From the NCBI GenBank assembly GCA_965217205.1, contig OZ244254.1, positions 2,294,001 to 2,358,000 of the forward strand: a stretch of DNA of 64,000 nt, written 5' to 3'. The position numbers and the translations under genes were made by a program. Position 1 is the stretch's first letter; each line of letters starts with the position of its first letter. The notes under the pieces were generated by a model, which worked only from the letters and a program-made list of their open reading frames with translations, searched no databases and was not told where the DNA came from. The stretch comes from Maricaulis sp947259345. GTDB taxonomy: Bacteria > Pseudomonadota > Alphaproteobacteria > Caulobacterales > Maricaulaceae. Positions 17,537 to 25,772 of the stretch are shown piece by piece.

Positions 17537-17565
17537 AACCTAGCCTCGGCTTTGGGGGATGGCAA
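17537..17565 (-). promoter_or_regulatory. Candidate sigma-70 promoter of tRNA-Arg
   Basis: On the minus strand TTGCCA and TAGGTT are separated by exactly 17 bases, and the -10 element ends 42 bases before the tRNA 5' end. Spacing is ideal, the -10 sequence is a moderate match. Confidence 0.5.
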
Positions 17566-17606
17566 GTCCCCGATTGCGGCAAATGCACCGACTTGTGCAG
17601 CGCCGC

Positions 17607-18602
17607 TCAACGCGCCGGCCGACGGGCAGCGTGAACGCCCCGTGCGACCGCTCGGGCGAGGCAATCGGCAGCGGCAGACCCGAGTCGGGCAAGATGGGCT
17701 TCACCGCCCTCGCCCAGTGGTCTGGCTGCGGTCGACATCGCGAAAACAACGTCTCCGTCAAAAGGAGTGTGAACCGGTCGAATGGCGCGGGCAAGACCGT
17801 CCTGGGCCATGATGGCGAGGCGCTGGGCCTGGGCCGGCGACAGCGCAATATCGGTCGCGACCACGGCAATCGTTGTGTTCTCGCGCGGACCGGGCTGCAT
17901 CTTGGCGGCGCCCCAGTCTTCCGGGTTTGCACGCCAGCCTGTGGGCGGGCGCGCACCGCCGAACTCGCCATCAATCTCGTAGGGCCAGGCCCAGTAGACA
18001 TCATCGGCGCCAGGCAAGGTGACCGAGCCGAAACTATTGACACAGACCAGCGCCGCAACGCGCCCGCCCTCACCCGCAAGGTCGAGACTGGCCGTACCGG
18101 TTCCGCCTGCGTGCAATCCGGCACGAGCGCCATGACCAGCCCCGAAAGCGCCCAGTTCGACCGTCTCGCTCACCGCGTCTAGGGCCGCCTTGCCGAGCGC
18201 GCGATAGGGCGGCGCCTCGCCCCAGGCCTTGTCGCCACCATTGGCCAGATCATAGAGGATGGCGGACGGCACGACCGGCGACCGCGGTACGCCGGGCATG
18301 TCAAACAGGGCAAAACCGTCGCCGCGTGCGCCCAGCGCTGCGGCAACACCGTCCGCGGCGGCCAGCCCGTAGGAGGAGCCGCCGGACAGGACAATCGCAT
18401 CGACCGCATCGACCAGGGTGTGGCTGGCCAGGGCATCGGTCTCACGCGTGCCGGGACCACCGCCACGCACATCGACGGCGCAGACGGCGCGCTGGTCCGG
18501 CAGGATGACGGTCACACCCGTCTTCACCGCCGCGTCATGAACCTGGCCCACACGCAGACCGGCAATATCGGTCAGGCTGTTTCGCGGTGCTGGCATTGAC
18601 AT
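17607..18602 (-). CDS. P1/DmpA-type (S58) self-processing peptidase
   Basis: 331-residue hydrolase of the P1 family (DmpA aminopeptidase, BapA, nylon oligomer hydrolase NylC). Family landmarks: GLRVGQ at 15-20, SGGSSYGL at 73-80, GAGHGARAG near 154-162, CVNSFG near 187, and RENTTIAVVATD at 240-251 followed by AIRPVHTPFDGD. Known members cleave themselves between Asn and Thr/Ser to free the nucleophile; here N242/T243 fits. Likely cytoplasmic since no signal peptide is present. Substrate class probably D- or beta-amino-acid amides or amide oligomers. Divergent, 64 bases apart, from a gamma-glutamyltransferase that also activates itself by cleavage at a threonine. Confidence 0.9.
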   Translation of the reverse strand: MSMPAPRNSLTDIAGLRVGQVHDAAVKTGVTVILPDQRAVCAVDVRGGGPGTRETDALASHTLVDAVDAIVLSGGSSYGLAAADGVAAALGARGDGFALFDMPGVPRSPVVPSAILYDLANGGDKAWGEAPPYRALGKAALDAVSETVELGAFGAGHGARAGLHAGGTGTASLDLAGEGGRVAALVCVNSFGSVTLPGADDVYWAWPYEIDGEFGGARPPTGWRANPEDWGAAKMQPGPRENTTIAVVATDIALSPAQAQRLAIMAQDGLARAIRPVHTPFDGDVVFAMSTAARPLGEGGEAHLARLGSAAADCLARAVARGVHAARRPAR

Positions 18603-18666
18603 GTCCGGCCTCTTATCTGTGAGTTACGGGTCCAGTCTGACCGGACATTGTTGAGGGGCAAGTTAG

Positions 18667-20418
18667 ATGCTGCGTTTCCTGTTCGCCACCACCGCGCTCG
18701 CGGGTGGGCTTTTCCTTGCCAGTTGTTCCGGGGCCGACGAGACCGCACCACCGCCCAATACCGACACCAGCATCGAAACAGAAGTCGCAGGCACGAGCGG
18801 ACCCGCCATGGTTGCCGCCGCCAATCCCCATGCCGTGGAAGCCGGGCTGGAGGCCTTGCGCGCCGGCGGTGATGCGATCGATGCGGCCATCGCCGTGCAA
18901 AGCGTTCTGGGCCTGGTCGAACCACAAAGTTCCGGTCTCGGCGGTGGCGCCTTCCTGCTGTATTTCGACGCCCAGTCCGGCGACCTGACGGTCTATGACG
19001 GACGCGAAACGGCACCCGCAAGCGCGGGGCCCGACCTCTTCCTCGACGAGAATGGCCAGACTCTGGGCTTCGGTGAATCCGTGCTCTCAGGCCATTCCAT
19101 CGGCGTGCCCGGGGCGGTTGCGATGCTGGCCATGGCGCATGGGGATCATGGTGTTCTGGACTGGGCTGACGGTTTTGACGCGGCCACAGGGCTGGCCGAA
19201 GACGGGTTCGAGATTTCACCGCGCCTCGCCCGCTTCCTCGTCGCAATGGCGCCCCGCGGCCCGCTCGATGAATGGCCGGCGTCTCGCGACTACTTTTTCA
19301 CCGATGACGGCACACCGCTTCCCGCCGGGCATCTTTTGCGCAATCCCGCCTATGCGGAGACCACCCGTGCGCTCGCCGCCGATTGGCGCGCGCTCTATGA
19401 AGGCCCCCTGGCGGCCGCAATTATTGAGGCCGTGCAGGACGAACCGCGCCCGGGCGGGCTGACCCTGACAGACCTGGCCAGCTACCAGGCCGTACGCCGC
19501 GACGCGATCTGCCGCGATTATCGCGAATGGACCGTGTGTGGCGCTCCACCGCCCGCCTCCGGCGGAATCACGGTCAACGAGATTCTCGGCCTGCTGGAAC
19601 CCTATGACCTGTCCGCGACCGGACCGGAAACAGTCGAAGGCTGGCGCCGTTTCATCGAAGCCAGCCGCCTCGCCTATGCCGATCGCGATGCATATGTTGC
19701 CGACGCGGATTTCGTGACCGTTCCGGTCGCCGGCTTGCTCGACGCAGACTATATCGCCGAACGCTCGCGCGGTATTCAGCGCACGACTGCCCTGCCAACA
19801 TCAACGCCGGGCATCCCCGACGGAATCGACGCGCCCGGCGCGGACGCGACACCGGATTCGCCCGGCACCAGCCATTTCGTCATCGTCGACAGTGATGGCG
19901 ATGTGGTGTCGATGACGACGACGGTGGAAAGCGTGTTCGGCAGCCACCGCATGGCCGGCGGCTTTTTCCTGAATAACCAGCTGACCGACTTCTCCCGCTC
20001 CCCGACCGATGCCGGTGGTGCGCTGGTGCCGAATGCACCGGAAGGTGGCAAACGCCCCCGCTCCTCCATGTCACCGACCATTGTTTTCGACCGGGATGGT
20101 GAGTTTGTCCTGGCAACGGGATCGCCCGGCGGTTCCTCGATCATTGCCTATACGGCCAAGACCCTGGTCGGCATGCTCGATTGGGGGCTGACTCCGCAGG
20201 AGGCGATCGAGCTGCCGAATGTGGTCGCCCGTGGCGACATTGTCCGCATCGAGGACGGGATGGATGCCGAAATCGTATCCGGTCTGCGGAATCTGGGCTT
20301 CACCCTCGACGCCAATCGCGGCGAGAATTCCGGCCTGCACATTGTCCGTCGGCTGGAAGATGGCACGCTGATCGGCGGGGCCGACCCGCGCCGGGAAGGC
20401 CAGGCCCGTCAGCCCTGA
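18667..20418 (+). CDS. ggt: Gamma-glutamyltransferase (lipoprotein)
   Basis: 583-residue enzyme transferring or hydrolysing gamma-glutamyl groups of glutathione and related peptides. Residues 1-20 are a lipoprotein signal with lipobox LASC (Cys20), so it is probably tethered in the periplasm. The precursor cleaves itself before T401 in GTSHFVIVD, giving the large and small subunits. Other family features: GLGGGAFLL at 91-98, and in the small subunit FGSHRMAGGFFLNNQ, PRSSMSPT and ATGSPGGS. GAGGGG lies 8 bases before ATG. Its last 10 bases overlap the convergent kinase gene. Probable role: salvage of extracytoplasmic glutathione. Confidence 0.95.
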   Translation: MLRFLFATTALAGGLFLASCSGADETAPPPNTDTSIETEVAGTSGPAMVAAANPHAVEAGLEALRAGGDAIDAAIAVQSVLGLVEPQSSGLGGGAFLLYFDAQSGDLTVYDGRETAPASAGPDLFLDENGQTLGFGESVLSGHSIGVPGAVAMLAMAHGDHGVLDWADGFDAATGLAEDGFEISPRLARFLVAMAPRGPLDEWPASRDYFFTDDGTPLPAGHLLRNPAYAETTRALAADWRALYEGPLAAAIIEAVQDEPRPGGLTLTDLASYQAVRRDAICRDYREWTVCGAPPPASGGITVNEILGLLEPYDLSATGPETVEGWRRFIEASRLAYADRDAYVADADFVTVPVAGLLDADYIAERSRGIQRTTALPTSTPGIPDGIDAPGADATPDSPGTSHFVIVDSDGDVVSMTTTVESVFGSHRMAGGFFLNNQLTDFSRSPTDAGGALVPNAPEGGKRPRSSMSPTIVFDRDGEFVLATGSPGGSSIIAYTAKTLVGMLDWGLTPQEAIELPNVVARGDIVRIEDGMDAEIVSGLRNLGFTLDANRGENSGLHIVRRLEDGTLIGGADPRREGQARQP

Positions 20419-21890
20419 CGCGTCTTTGATGGTGCTGCTGGCAGGCTGACAGCGAAAATCGTACCGTCGTCGCCGGTCGCCACCAGCTCCACATCGCCGC
20501 CATGGGCGCGTGCGAGCTCGCGCGCAATTGAAAGACCGAGCCCGCTGCCGCCGCGACGGGTTGATCCGCTAAAGGGTTGGAACAGACGCTCACGCGCCTT
20601 GGGCGGCACGCCGGGGCCGGTATCGGAAATCTCGATCCGGATTTCGCCAACGCTGGCGTCAGGATCAAGTGGCGGCACGGGCACGGCGCGCGCGGACAGG
20701 CGCCGTCTCTCGGATCCGGCCTGCATGGCCTGGATCGCATTGCGGCACAGATTGAGGAAGAGCCGGTGGGCCTGGTCCGGATCGGCATCGAGCACAATCT
20801 CCTCGCCGATATCATTGACCCAGTCGACATCGCCCTCCGCGAGGATGGCATCGCCGGCGACTTCCTCGAGCAGGGCTCGTGCCGGAATAGTCTGGCGCAC
20901 CGGCGCACTTTCCTCGGCCCGGCCGAATTCCAGCGTCGCCTCGCACAGGCGCACGCCGCGATCGACCGCGCGGACCAGCCGCTCGCCCATGCCGCGGACC
21001 CGATCATCGGCGTCCATGGCCAGGCGGTCCGAGACGAGTTGGGCACTGGCCAGGACATTGCGCAGGTCATGATTGATCTTGGCCACAGCGCCGCCCAGCG
21101 CGGCAAGACGCTCGCGCTGAAGCAGGGCCTGACGCACATCCGCCTGCATGCGCGCGAGTTCGTGCTCGGCCTGACCGATCTCGTTACGGCCCTCACCCGG
21201 ACGGATCATCCGGCCCGGATCAGCAGGGTCCTCGCGGAAATAGGTCATCGCCCCGGCGAGGCGCCGCATCGGGCGCACGAAGAGGAAGAAGAGCGCGCAA
21301 TACAAAACCGCCCCGACCACAAAGGCGGCGAGGCCGGCATAGACCAGAAGGCGTCGGGAGAAATCACGCAAGGCAGCATGCAGGGGTGCTTCGCGCACAA
21401 TGACATCGATCAGCTCGTCCGGCGCCCCCATCGGGTGGGCGCGGATTCGCAGGAGCCGGTTATCATCCGCGGTGAGCGTTTCGACCGTGTCGCGGATATG
21501 GGTCCACCAACTGGCCTTGCGCAGATCGCTTTCGACCAGGCCTTCGCCGATCGGGCCGGAATAGAGGACGAGCTCATTCATGCCGTCGCGCACACGCGCC
21601 ACTGCGACGGCGTCAGCGCCCATCAGGAGGGCGCGCACCTCTTCCTCACCCAGTGCCCCGCCCGGCGCCACATCGGCCGCCAGTGCGGCCAGGTGCGCCG
21701 CTTCGGCGCGATCCGTCATCCATTGCAGGCGGAAACTCGCGGCGGCCGGGAAATAGACCAGCACCAGGCCGACCGTGACCAGTCCCAGCGTGACCATCAA
21801 GAGCTGGGCCCGCAGATTATCAAATACGCCGGGCGACGGCGTATCTGGCGGGCGAGCATCGTCGCGGGAGGGCGGGAAATCGGCAGGCAT
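20409..21890 (-). CDS. Membrane sensor histidine kinase
   Basis: 493 residues. TM1 about 29-51, periplasmic sensor region about 52-180, TM2 about 181-205, HAMP-like linker 206-258, phosphoacceptor H274 in KINHDLRN, N-box LFLNLCRNAIQAM near 367-380, G1 box SDTGPGVPP and G2 box GGSGLGLSIA near the C-terminus. This is a complete transmitter kinase. No response regulator gene is adjacent, so its partner is encoded elsewhere. Located 17 bases downstream of the TVP38-like gene on the same strand, so likely one transcript. Convergent overlap of 10 bases with the gamma-glutamyltransferase gene. Confidence 0.93.
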   Translation of the reverse strand: MPADFPPSRDDARPPDTPSPGVFDNLRAQLLMVTLGLVTVGLVLVYFPAAASFRLQWMTDRAEAAHLAALAADVAPGGALGEEEVRALLMGADAVAVARVRDGMNELVLYSGPIGEGLVESDLRKASWWTHIRDTVETLTADDNRLLRIRAHPMGAPDELIDVIVREAPLHAALRDFSRRLLVYAGLAAFVVGAVLYCALFFLFVRPMRRLAGAMTYFREDPADPGRMIRPGEGRNEIGQAEHELARMQADVRQALLQRERLAALGGAVAKINHDLRNVLASAQLVSDRLAMDADDRVRGMGERLVRAVDRGVRLCEATLEFGRAEESAPVRQTIPARALLEEVAGDAILAEGDVDWVNDIGEEIVLDADPDQAHRLFLNLCRNAIQAMQAGSERRRLSARAVPVPPLDPDASVGEIRIEISDTGPGVPPKARERLFQPFSGSTRRGGSGLGLSIARELARAHGGDVELVATGDDGTIFAVSLPAAPSKTRQG

Positions 21891-21907
21891 TGTCTAACGC
21901 CGATAGC

Positions 21908-22684
21908 CTAGTGCGTTTTGCCCGGCAAGGCGCGCGCCTTTCTCCACCGCCGCCACCGGCGCCAGAGAAGGGGCGCCAGAGCCAGCGGAATGATCATCAG
22001 CAGGGGCACAAGGACTTGCACCTGCAGGAGGTCGGCCGGCCCCGGCAAGGCGTCCATTTCGGTGAGCGAGCCCAGTCCGGCCCCAAAGCCGGCATAGAGG
22101 ATAATCGAAGGCAGGGAGCCGATCAGCGTCCCCAGCGCCAGCTCCCTCATCGACACCTGCGACAGCCCGGCGGCCAGATTGACCCCGAAATAGGGGAGCG
22201 GCAGCAGTCGCAAAAGGATGACATAGGTCAGCTGGTCGCGCTCAAAGCCCGCCGCCAGTTTTCTGTAACGCTCCCGCAGCCGGGCCCGCCGGGACTCGCC
22301 GGCCAGAAAGCGCACGAGGAGAACCGTATTGACGGCGCCCAGTGTCAGCCCCGCCATCGCTACCGGGATAGCCCAGACCTGACCGAGCACGAATCCCGCC
22401 GCGATGGTCAGCCAGAGCGCGCCAGGCAGCGCCAGGCTCGCCAACAGGATGTAGATCAGGGTGCAAACAAGAATGGCCAGCGCAAAATGGTTGGCGACCG
22501 CCTCCTGCGTCAGACCCCGGCTTTCACGCAGCCAGACCAGAAGCTCGAGCAGGCTAGTCCCCGACAGCAAAAGCCCCGCAAAAACAATCAGCAGCACAAT
22601 CAGAATGACACGACGCAGCCAAAGCTGACCAGTGGAGGCCTGCGCGGGCGGCATTTGCGGTGGTTGGTCTGCGGCATTTGGCAT
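21908..22684 (-). CDS. TVP38/DedA-like (SNARE-associated Golgi domain) membrane protein
   Basis: 258-residue inner-membrane protein of the TVP38/TMEM64 family. Hydrophobic segments near 25-45, 65-120, 160-210 and 220-245; the conserved core GxxLG...G and the amphipathic RLLPLPYFGVNLAAGLS segment are visible, and the tail is highly basic (RRWRRWRKAR). Family members are linked to membrane lipid handling and envelope integrity; direct function here unknown. Start ATG 22684 is preceded by AGGAGA at proper distance; frames extending further upstream would run through rpmH and rnpA and are rejected. First gene of a probable two-gene unit with the histidine kinase. Confidence 0.87.
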   Translation of the reverse strand: MPNAADQPPQMPPAQASTGQLWLRRVILIVLLIVFAGLLLSGTSLLELLVWLRESRGLTQEAVANHFALAILVCTLIYILLASLALPGALWLTIAAGFVLGQVWAIPVAMAGLTLGAVNTVLLVRFLAGESRRARLRERYRKLAAGFERDQLTYVILLRLLPLPYFGVNLAAGLSQVSMRELALGTLIGSLPSIILYAGFGAGLGSLTEMDALPGPADLLQVQVLVPLLMIIPLALAPLLWRRWRRWRKARALPGKTH

Positions 22685-22717
22685 GTCATTCTCCTGCTCA
22701 GTGAGGGGCATGAAGCC

Positions 22718-22746
22718 TTGACGCCGCCGCTTCAAGCGCGTAATTG
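22718..22746 (+). promoter_or_regulatory. Candidate sigma-70 promoter of rpmH-rnpA-yidC-engB
   Basis: TTGACG and TAATTG separated by 17 bases in the 98-base gap between the divergent TVP38-like gene and rpmH, about 36 bases before the rpmH start. The -35 is a 5/6 match; the -10 is weaker. Confidence 0.5.
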
Positions 22747-22782
22747 CCGCCGCTCTCGAATTAACGCCAATGGAGCGCGACC

Positions 22783-22917
22783 GTGAAACGTACATTTCAG
22801 CCGTCCAAGCTCGTCCGCAAGCGCCGGCACGGCTTCCGTGCGCGCATGGCGACGAAATCCGGCCGTCAAATCCTGGCTCGTCGCCGGGCCAAGGGCCGCA
22901 AGCGTCTGTCCGCCTAG
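22783..22917 (+). CDS. rpmH: 50S ribosomal protein L34
   Basis: 44-residue basic ribosomal protein of the large subunit. Translation begins VKRTFQPSKLVRKRRHGFRA and ends RRRAKGRKRLSA, the standard L34 sequence and length. GTG start at 22783 with GGAG seven bases upstream. Five bases before rnpA, the universal rpmH-rnpA arrangement. It heads the rnpA-yidC-engB unit. Confidence 0.98.
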   Translation: MKRTFQPSKLVRKRRHGFRARMATKSGRQILARRRAKGRKRLSA

Positions 22918-22922
22918 GGACG

Positions 22923-23324
22923 ATGTCAGCGCCGCTTCCTGCCGTTAAACGGCTGAAAACGCGGCGCCAGTTTTTGCACGCCGCAAAAGGCAAAAAAGCC
23001 GTCCGATCGGGCGTGGTCATCCAGGCCCGCTCGCGAGGCGGCTCTTTGCATGTCAGGCCGGATGAAATCGGCGCCGGCTTCACCGCCACACGCAAGATCG
23101 GCGGTGCCGTCATCCGTAATCGGGCCAAGCGCCGGTTACGGGAGATTGCCCGGCTGCTACTCCCCCTCCACGGACAGCCCGGCATTGACTATGTATTCAT
23201 CGCACGTGCGAGCACGCCCTCCCGGGACTGGTCGCGCTTGATGGGGGAAGTCGAAAGCGCCTTGAAGGACCTGGCCAAGGGTCAACCGCAGGGCGATCGC
23301 GAACACAAAGCGCAAGAGGCCTGA
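22923..23324 (+). CDS. rnpA: Ribonuclease P protein component
   Basis: 133-residue protein subunit of RNase P, which helps the catalytic RNA remove 5' leaders from pre-tRNAs. The signature RNRAKRRLRE (RNR motif) is present near residue 60-70, and the fold begins with LKTRRQFLHAAKGKKA. The C-terminal tail is short and charged. ATG 22923 is preferred; the same frame is open back to 22770 across all of rpmH, but the extra 51 residues do not resemble RnpA. Seven bases upstream of yidC. Confidence 0.96.
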   Translation: MSAPLPAVKRLKTRRQFLHAAKGKKAVRSGVVIQARSRGGSLHVRPDEIGAGFTATRKIGGAVIRNRAKRRLREIARLLLPLHGQPGIDYVFIARASTPSRDWSRLMGEVESALKDLAKGQPQGDREHKAQEA

Positions 23325-23330
23325 GTTTTC

Positions 23331-25121
23331 ATGGGCGAAGATCAACGCAACCTGTTTATCGCACTGGGCCTGATCCTGGTGATCCTGACCGGATACCAGA
23401 TGTTCGTGATGGGCCCGGCCGAGGAAGAGCGCCGCGCCGAGCGTGAAGCCGCCCTGGAAGCCGCTGGCGAAGACATAGTCGATCCCGACCTCCCAGCCTC
23501 CTCACTGGAACCGGCAGCCCCGACGACGGTTGATCGCGAAACCGCCCTGACCGGCAATGCGCGCGTCACAATTGATGCGCCGGCCGTGCTCGGATCACTC
23601 TCGCTCACCGGTGCCCGCCTCGACGATATCCGCCTGCGGCGTCACACCGAAACGATCGACGATGACACGCCGGTCGCACTGCTCAACCCGATCGGTAGCG
23701 ATCATGTCTTCTACGCCCGCGATGGCTGGACCTCGGGCACGCCCGGCTTCACCGATCTGCCGGGCGGCTCAACCGAGTGGACCCTGGCCTCGGGCTCGAC
23801 CCTGACGCCGGATACACCGATCACCCTGACCTATGACAGCCCGTCCGGCCTCGCCTTCCGGCGCGTGATCTCGGTCGACGACAACTACCTCTTCACCCTG
23901 ACCGACACGGTCACCAATAATTCCGGCGAGGAAGTTGAACTCTCCCGCTACGGCCTGGTGCGCCATGAAGGTCGCCCGGAAGACGAAACCCGCAATATGG
24001 CCATTTTCGAGGGCGCGCTTGCGGTCGTTGAGGGCGCCATGACGCGCACCAGTTTCGGCAAGCTGGAAGACGGCGACCAGACCGAGGTAAGCGGCACTGG
24101 CGGCTGGGTCAGCATCACACAGCGCTACTGGATGGCGGCGGCAGTTCCCGATCAGGACCGGCCCTTCACCGCACGCTTCCGCACGATTGAGCGCGGCGAG
24201 ACCGATGCCTTCGAGGCCAGCTATGTCGAACAGGCAATCGCGGTCCCGAGCGGTGAAAGCCTGTCCTCGACCACGCGCATTTTCGCCGGCGCCAAGGAAA
24301 TGGACGTGCTCCAGCAAGTCCAGAACGAGGTCGGCATCGAGCGTTTCGACATGGCCATCAATTGGGGCTGGCTGTGGTTCCTCACACGCCCCTTTGTCTG
24401 GTTGCTGACGATGCTGGAAGGCGCGCTCGGCCAGTTCGGTCTCGCCATTCTGGCCCTGACCCTGATGGTCAAGATCGTCATGTTCCCGCTGGCCAATCGC
24501 GCCTATGCCTCGATGGCGAAGATGAAGGCCGTGCAGCCGAAAATGGCCGAGCTCAAGGAGCGCTATGCGGCTGACCAGCAAAAGCAGCAGCAAGCGCTGA
24601 TGGAGCTGTACAAGACCGAGAAGATCAATCCGCTCGCCGGTTGTCTGCCCATCCTGCCGCAGATTCCGATCTTCTTCGCGCTCTACCAGACCTTGTTCAA
24701 CGCCATTGAAATGCGTCATGCGCCCTTCTTCGGCTGGATCCGCGACCTCTCGGCCGCCGACCCGACCAATATCTGGAATCTGTTCGGCCTCATCCCCTAC
24801 GACCCGTCCGGCCTGTGGCTGATCGGCGGTGTACTGGGCATCGGCGCCTGGCCGATCATCATGGGTTTGACCATGGCCGCGCAGCAGGCGCTCAACCCGC
24901 CGCCGCCGGACCCGATGCAGGCGCGTATCTTCGCCTTCCTGCCGATCGTCTTCACCTTCATCCTGGCCCCGTTCGCGGCCGGACTGGTGATCTACTGGGC
25001 CTGGAACAACTTCCTCTCCGTGCTGCAGCAATACATCATCATGCGGCGCCACGGGAATGAGACCCAGGTCGACAAGCTGGTCGCCCGCCTCATGAAGCGT
25101 GGCGGAGGGGACGAGTCCTGA
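23331..25121 (+). CDS. yidC: Membrane protein insertase YidC
   Basis: 596-residue inner-membrane insertase/chaperone. N-terminal TM about 7-26 (FIALGLILVILTGYQMFV), a periplasmic P1 beta-supersandwich about 70-335, then the conserved five-helix core from about 343 (WGWLWFLTRPFVWLL) with INPLAGCLPILPQIPIFFALY near 425-445, and a C-terminal basic tail. Length is typical of Gram-negative YidC. Works with SecYEG and alone to insert membrane proteins. Follows rnpA by 6 bases and its stop codon overlaps the proposed start of engB. Confidence 0.97.
   Translation: MGEDQRNLFIALGLILVILTGYQMFVMGPAEEERRAEREAALEAAGEDIVDPDLPASSLEPAAPTTVDRETALTGNARVTIDAPAVLGSLSLTGARLDDIRLRRHTETIDDDTPVALLNPIGSDHVFYARDGWTSGTPGFTDLPGGSTEWTLASGSTLTPDTPITLTYDSPSGLAFRRVISVDDNYLFTLTDTVTNNSGEEVELSRYGLVRHEGRPEDETRNMAIFEGALAVVEGAMTRTSFGKLEDGDQTEVSGTGGWVSITQRYWMAAAVPDQDRPFTARFRTIERGETDAFEASYVEQAIAVPSGESLSSTTRIFAGAKEMDVLQQVQNEVGIERFDMAINWGWLWFLTRPFVWLLTMLEGALGQFGLAILALTLMVKIVMFPLANRAYASMAKMKAVQPKMAELKERYAADQQKQQQALMELYKTEKINPLAGCLPILPQIPIFFALYQTLFNAIEMRHAPFFGWIRDLSAADPTNIWNLFGLIPYDPSGLWLIGGVLGIGAWPIIMGLTMAAQQALNPPPPDPMQARIFAFLPIVFTFILAPFAAGLVIYWAWNNFLSVLQQYIIMRRHGNETQVDKLVARLMKRGGGDES
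25104..25110 (+). promoter_or_regulatory. Shine-Dalgarno that decides a CTG start for engB
   Basis: GGAGGGG at the end of yidC sits 7 bases before the CTG at 25118. No ATG, GTG or TTG exists in the engB frame between the in-frame stop at 25058 and the ATG at 25190, and that ATG has no upstream ribosome-binding site. Confidence 0.65.
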
Positions 25122-25765
25122 CCGACGGTAGCGACGAGCTGGATACCGGCCTCGGGCGGCGCTTCTTCGCGCGACCCTGCACCTTCCTGATGGGTGCGGT
25201 GGCGCTGGATCACCTGCCCGAGCCGGACAAGATCGAAATCGCCTTTGCCGGCCGCTCGAATGTCGGCAAGTCCTCGCTGATCAATGCGCTGACCAACCAG
25301 AAGAATCTCGCCCGTGCCTCGGGTGAGCCGGGTCGCACGCGCGAACTGAACTTCTTCGAAGTCGCCGACAGCGATCTGCGCATCGTCGACCTGCCGGGCT
25401 ATGGCTATGCCAAGGCACCCAAGCCGGTGGTCGAGAAATGGACCCGCCTGACCAAGGCCTTCCTGCGTGGCCGCGTCAATCTCAAGCGCGTCTACCTGCT
25501 GATCGACAGCCGTCATGGCCTCAAGGAGGTCGACCTGAAAATCATGGACGTCTTCGACGAAGCCGCCGTGAGTTACCAGGTCGTGCTGACCAAGACGGAC
25601 AAGATCAAGCCACCGGCGGTTGTTCGTCTGATCGCCGAGACCGGCGAGAAGATCGCCAAACGCCCGGCCGCCTTCCCGCGCGTCATCGCGACCTCGTCGG
25701 CCAAGCAGGATGGCGTGGATCAGCTGCGGGCGGAGATTGTCGCCCTGCTGCCCGACATGGGATGA
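25118..25765 (+). CDS. engB: Ribosome biogenesis GTPase EngB/YsxC (YihA), probable CTG start
   Basis: GTPase needed for assembly of the large ribosomal subunit. Counting from CTG 25118 it is 215 residues. G1 GRSNVGKSS, G2/switch GRTRELNFF, G3 DLPGYGYAK, G4 TKTDK and G5 SSAKQDG are all present. The segment GRRFFARPCTFLMGAVALD before the first ATG (25190) matches the conserved N-terminal strand of EngB proteins (RxFFxGPC type), so the ATG start would delete real protein. CTG overlaps the yidC stop as CTGA, suggesting translational coupling. If the ATG is used the product is 191 residues. Family certain, start inferred. Confidence 0.93.
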   Translation: MTDGSDELDTGLGRRFFARPCTFLMGAVALDHLPEPDKIEIAFAGRSNVGKSSLINALTNQKNLARASGEPGRTRELNFFEVADSDLRIVDLPGYGYAKAPKPVVEKWTRLTKAFLRGRVNLKRVYLLIDSRHGLKEVDLKIMDVFDEAAVSYQVVLTKTDKIKPPAVVRLIAETGEKIAKRPAAFPRVIATSSAKQDGVDQLRAEIVALLPDMG

Positions 25766-25772
25766 CAAGCGC

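Noticed and set aside
22685..23185. N-terminal extension of the TVP38-like protein to 425 residues
   Set aside because: It would be antisense to rpmH and rnpA and adds no recognisable sequence; ATG 22684 has a good ribosome-binding site.
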